From NCBI RefSeq assembly GCF_002742625.1, contig NZ_PEBF01000001.1, positions 2,666,001-2,730,000 on the forward strand: 64,000 bases of DNA. The letters are read 5' to 3'. The translations under genes were made by a program, and so were the position numbers. Positions within the stretch are counted from its first letter, which is position 1, and every line of letters begins with the position of its first letter. The notes under the pieces were generated by a model, which had not been told where the DNA came from, did not search any database, and saw nothing but the letters and a program-made list of their open reading frames with translations. Source of the stretch: Caulobacter sp. FWC2. Lineage in GTDB: Bacteria; Pseudomonadota; Alphaproteobacteria; Caulobacterales; Caulobacteraceae. Below, piece after piece: positions 63,464 through 64,000 of this stretch.

Positions 63464-64000
63464 GTGAACGATCAGATGGCATTGGGCCTACTGGCCGAAA
63501 TCATGGGCTGGCCCGCCGATGACGGCGCCATCGCGACACGCGAGTATGGATGGCTGCGCCTGATGTCGGCTGTGAAATACGATGGTTATTCTGACTTCCG
63601 CGCGGGCGCGCGATTTCTCGAAAGTCTAGCAACCTGGCTAAAGCAATTCCCTCTTGAAGATCGCCCGGCGCCCTATGACTTCGTGAAGAAACGTCTCGTC
63701 TATGTTTCTCTTCCCGAACTTCAACGACTGATAGAAGCTTTCATACCTGAGATCGTTACACCGAGCATTAGGGCGGTGGCGGCCAAGGAAATCGGAGTTA
63801 GCCCTTACGAGATATGGCGAACAGCCGAGGGCAGCGAAGCATTCAAACGTAACCTCAGAAAGACGCTGTTTGTCGGTATGAGCGATGGGAGTCGCATCGA
63901 TATCCTACGGCGTGCCAATGCCGGAAAGATATCCCAAGAACAAGTTCTCCCAATGATGAACATCGACGACGCAAAATGGCAGGAAATGGCCAAGGATTTG
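63464..64000 (+). CDS. unknown protein, open at the window end
   Basis: An open frame of 179 codons from GTG at 63464 (or ATG at 63476) to the end of the window, with no stop. The product begins NDQMALGLLAEIMGWP and contains EYGWLRLMSAVKYDGYSDF and VGMSDGSRIDILRRANAGK. It has no signal peptide or membrane helix. I do not recognise the family. Codon use and lower GC match the preceding HEPN-like gene, so the two may belong to one defence or cargo segment. Confidence 0.6.
   Translation, partial: MNDQMALGLLAEIMGWPADDGAIATREYGWLRLMSAVKYDGYSDFRAGARFLESLATWLKQFPLEDRPAPYDFVKKRLVYVSLPELQRLIEAFIPEIVTPSIRAVAAKEIGVSPYEIWRTAEGSEAFKRNLRKTLFVGMSDGSRIDILRRANAGKISQEQVLPMMNIDDAKWQEMAKDL

Overview
The window is GC-rich throughout (roughly two thirds G+C by eye), with alphaproteobacterial codon use and gene families, and looks most like a Caulobacter/Phenylobacterium-type bacterium. 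That assignment is an inference, because no rRNA or housekeeping marker is present. It is a very dense metal-resistance region attached to a conjugative element. I see no tRNA, rRNA, CRISPR array or insertion sequence.

Layout. 1-262: start of an aldehyde dehydrogenase. 417-6427 (minus): one operon headed by a MerR-type regulator, with two His/Met-rich lipoproteins, a membrane-anchored flavin/[2Fe-2S] reductase, a diheme-type cytochrome b, a heptaheme cytochrome c, a DUF1622 membrane protein, a Csp1-like copper-storage protein and a Met/His-rich periplasmic protein. 7386-15320 (plus): an acyltransferase, two small secreted proteins and cusC-cusB-cusA. 15325-16460: a stripped-down mer locus (GDCCVYC protein, merT-like, divergent merR). 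16515-21338: copZ, cusF, copA-cueR and a DUF305 protein, with CueR-type operators. 21470-22775: a cnrYXH-like ECF sigma system with the CnrX metal ligands intact. 22772-24073: a nuclease-like protein. 24232-26154: a DUF4396-multicopper oxidase fusion. 26285-28333: a three-gene unit ending in an ATP-grasp-like protein with apparently permuted motif order. 28567-30918: a YHS/P1B copper ATPase. 30935-34140: TetR and AraC regulators around small membrane proteins and a sterol-desaturase-like enzyme. 34247-35657: a CsoR/RcnR-family regulator and an RcnA-type Ni/Co exporter. 35730-47878 (minus): CDF transporter, FTR1-cytochrome c fusion, CzcI-like protein, czcC-czcB-(124-aa ORF)-czcA, DUF190, SRPBCC and a P1B-4 ATPase, with a divergent ZntR/CadR-type regulator at 47946.

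The right end is a mobile-element module: dinB (48422), a broken S1/P1 nuclease (49752), ardA, an RNxxxH (HEPN-like) protein, a YjbR-like protein, then a complete trb mating-pore operon (DUF2274-trbI-G-F-L-K-J-E-D-C-B, 52273-61417, minus). No coupling protein or relaxase is visible. Beyond trbB lie a GIY-YIG-like protein, a second RxxxxxH (HEPN-like) protein and an open-ended unknown gene in visibly less GC-rich DNA.

How it fits together: CopA, the YHS ATPase, CusCBA, CusF, CopZ, Csp1 and the multicopper oxidase cover cytoplasmic export, periplasmic export, buffering and oxidation of copper or silver. Czc, P1B-4, RcnA and CDF cover divalent cations. The first operon adds a possible NAD(P)H-to-periplasm electron route of unknown purpose, which is the most unusual assembly here.
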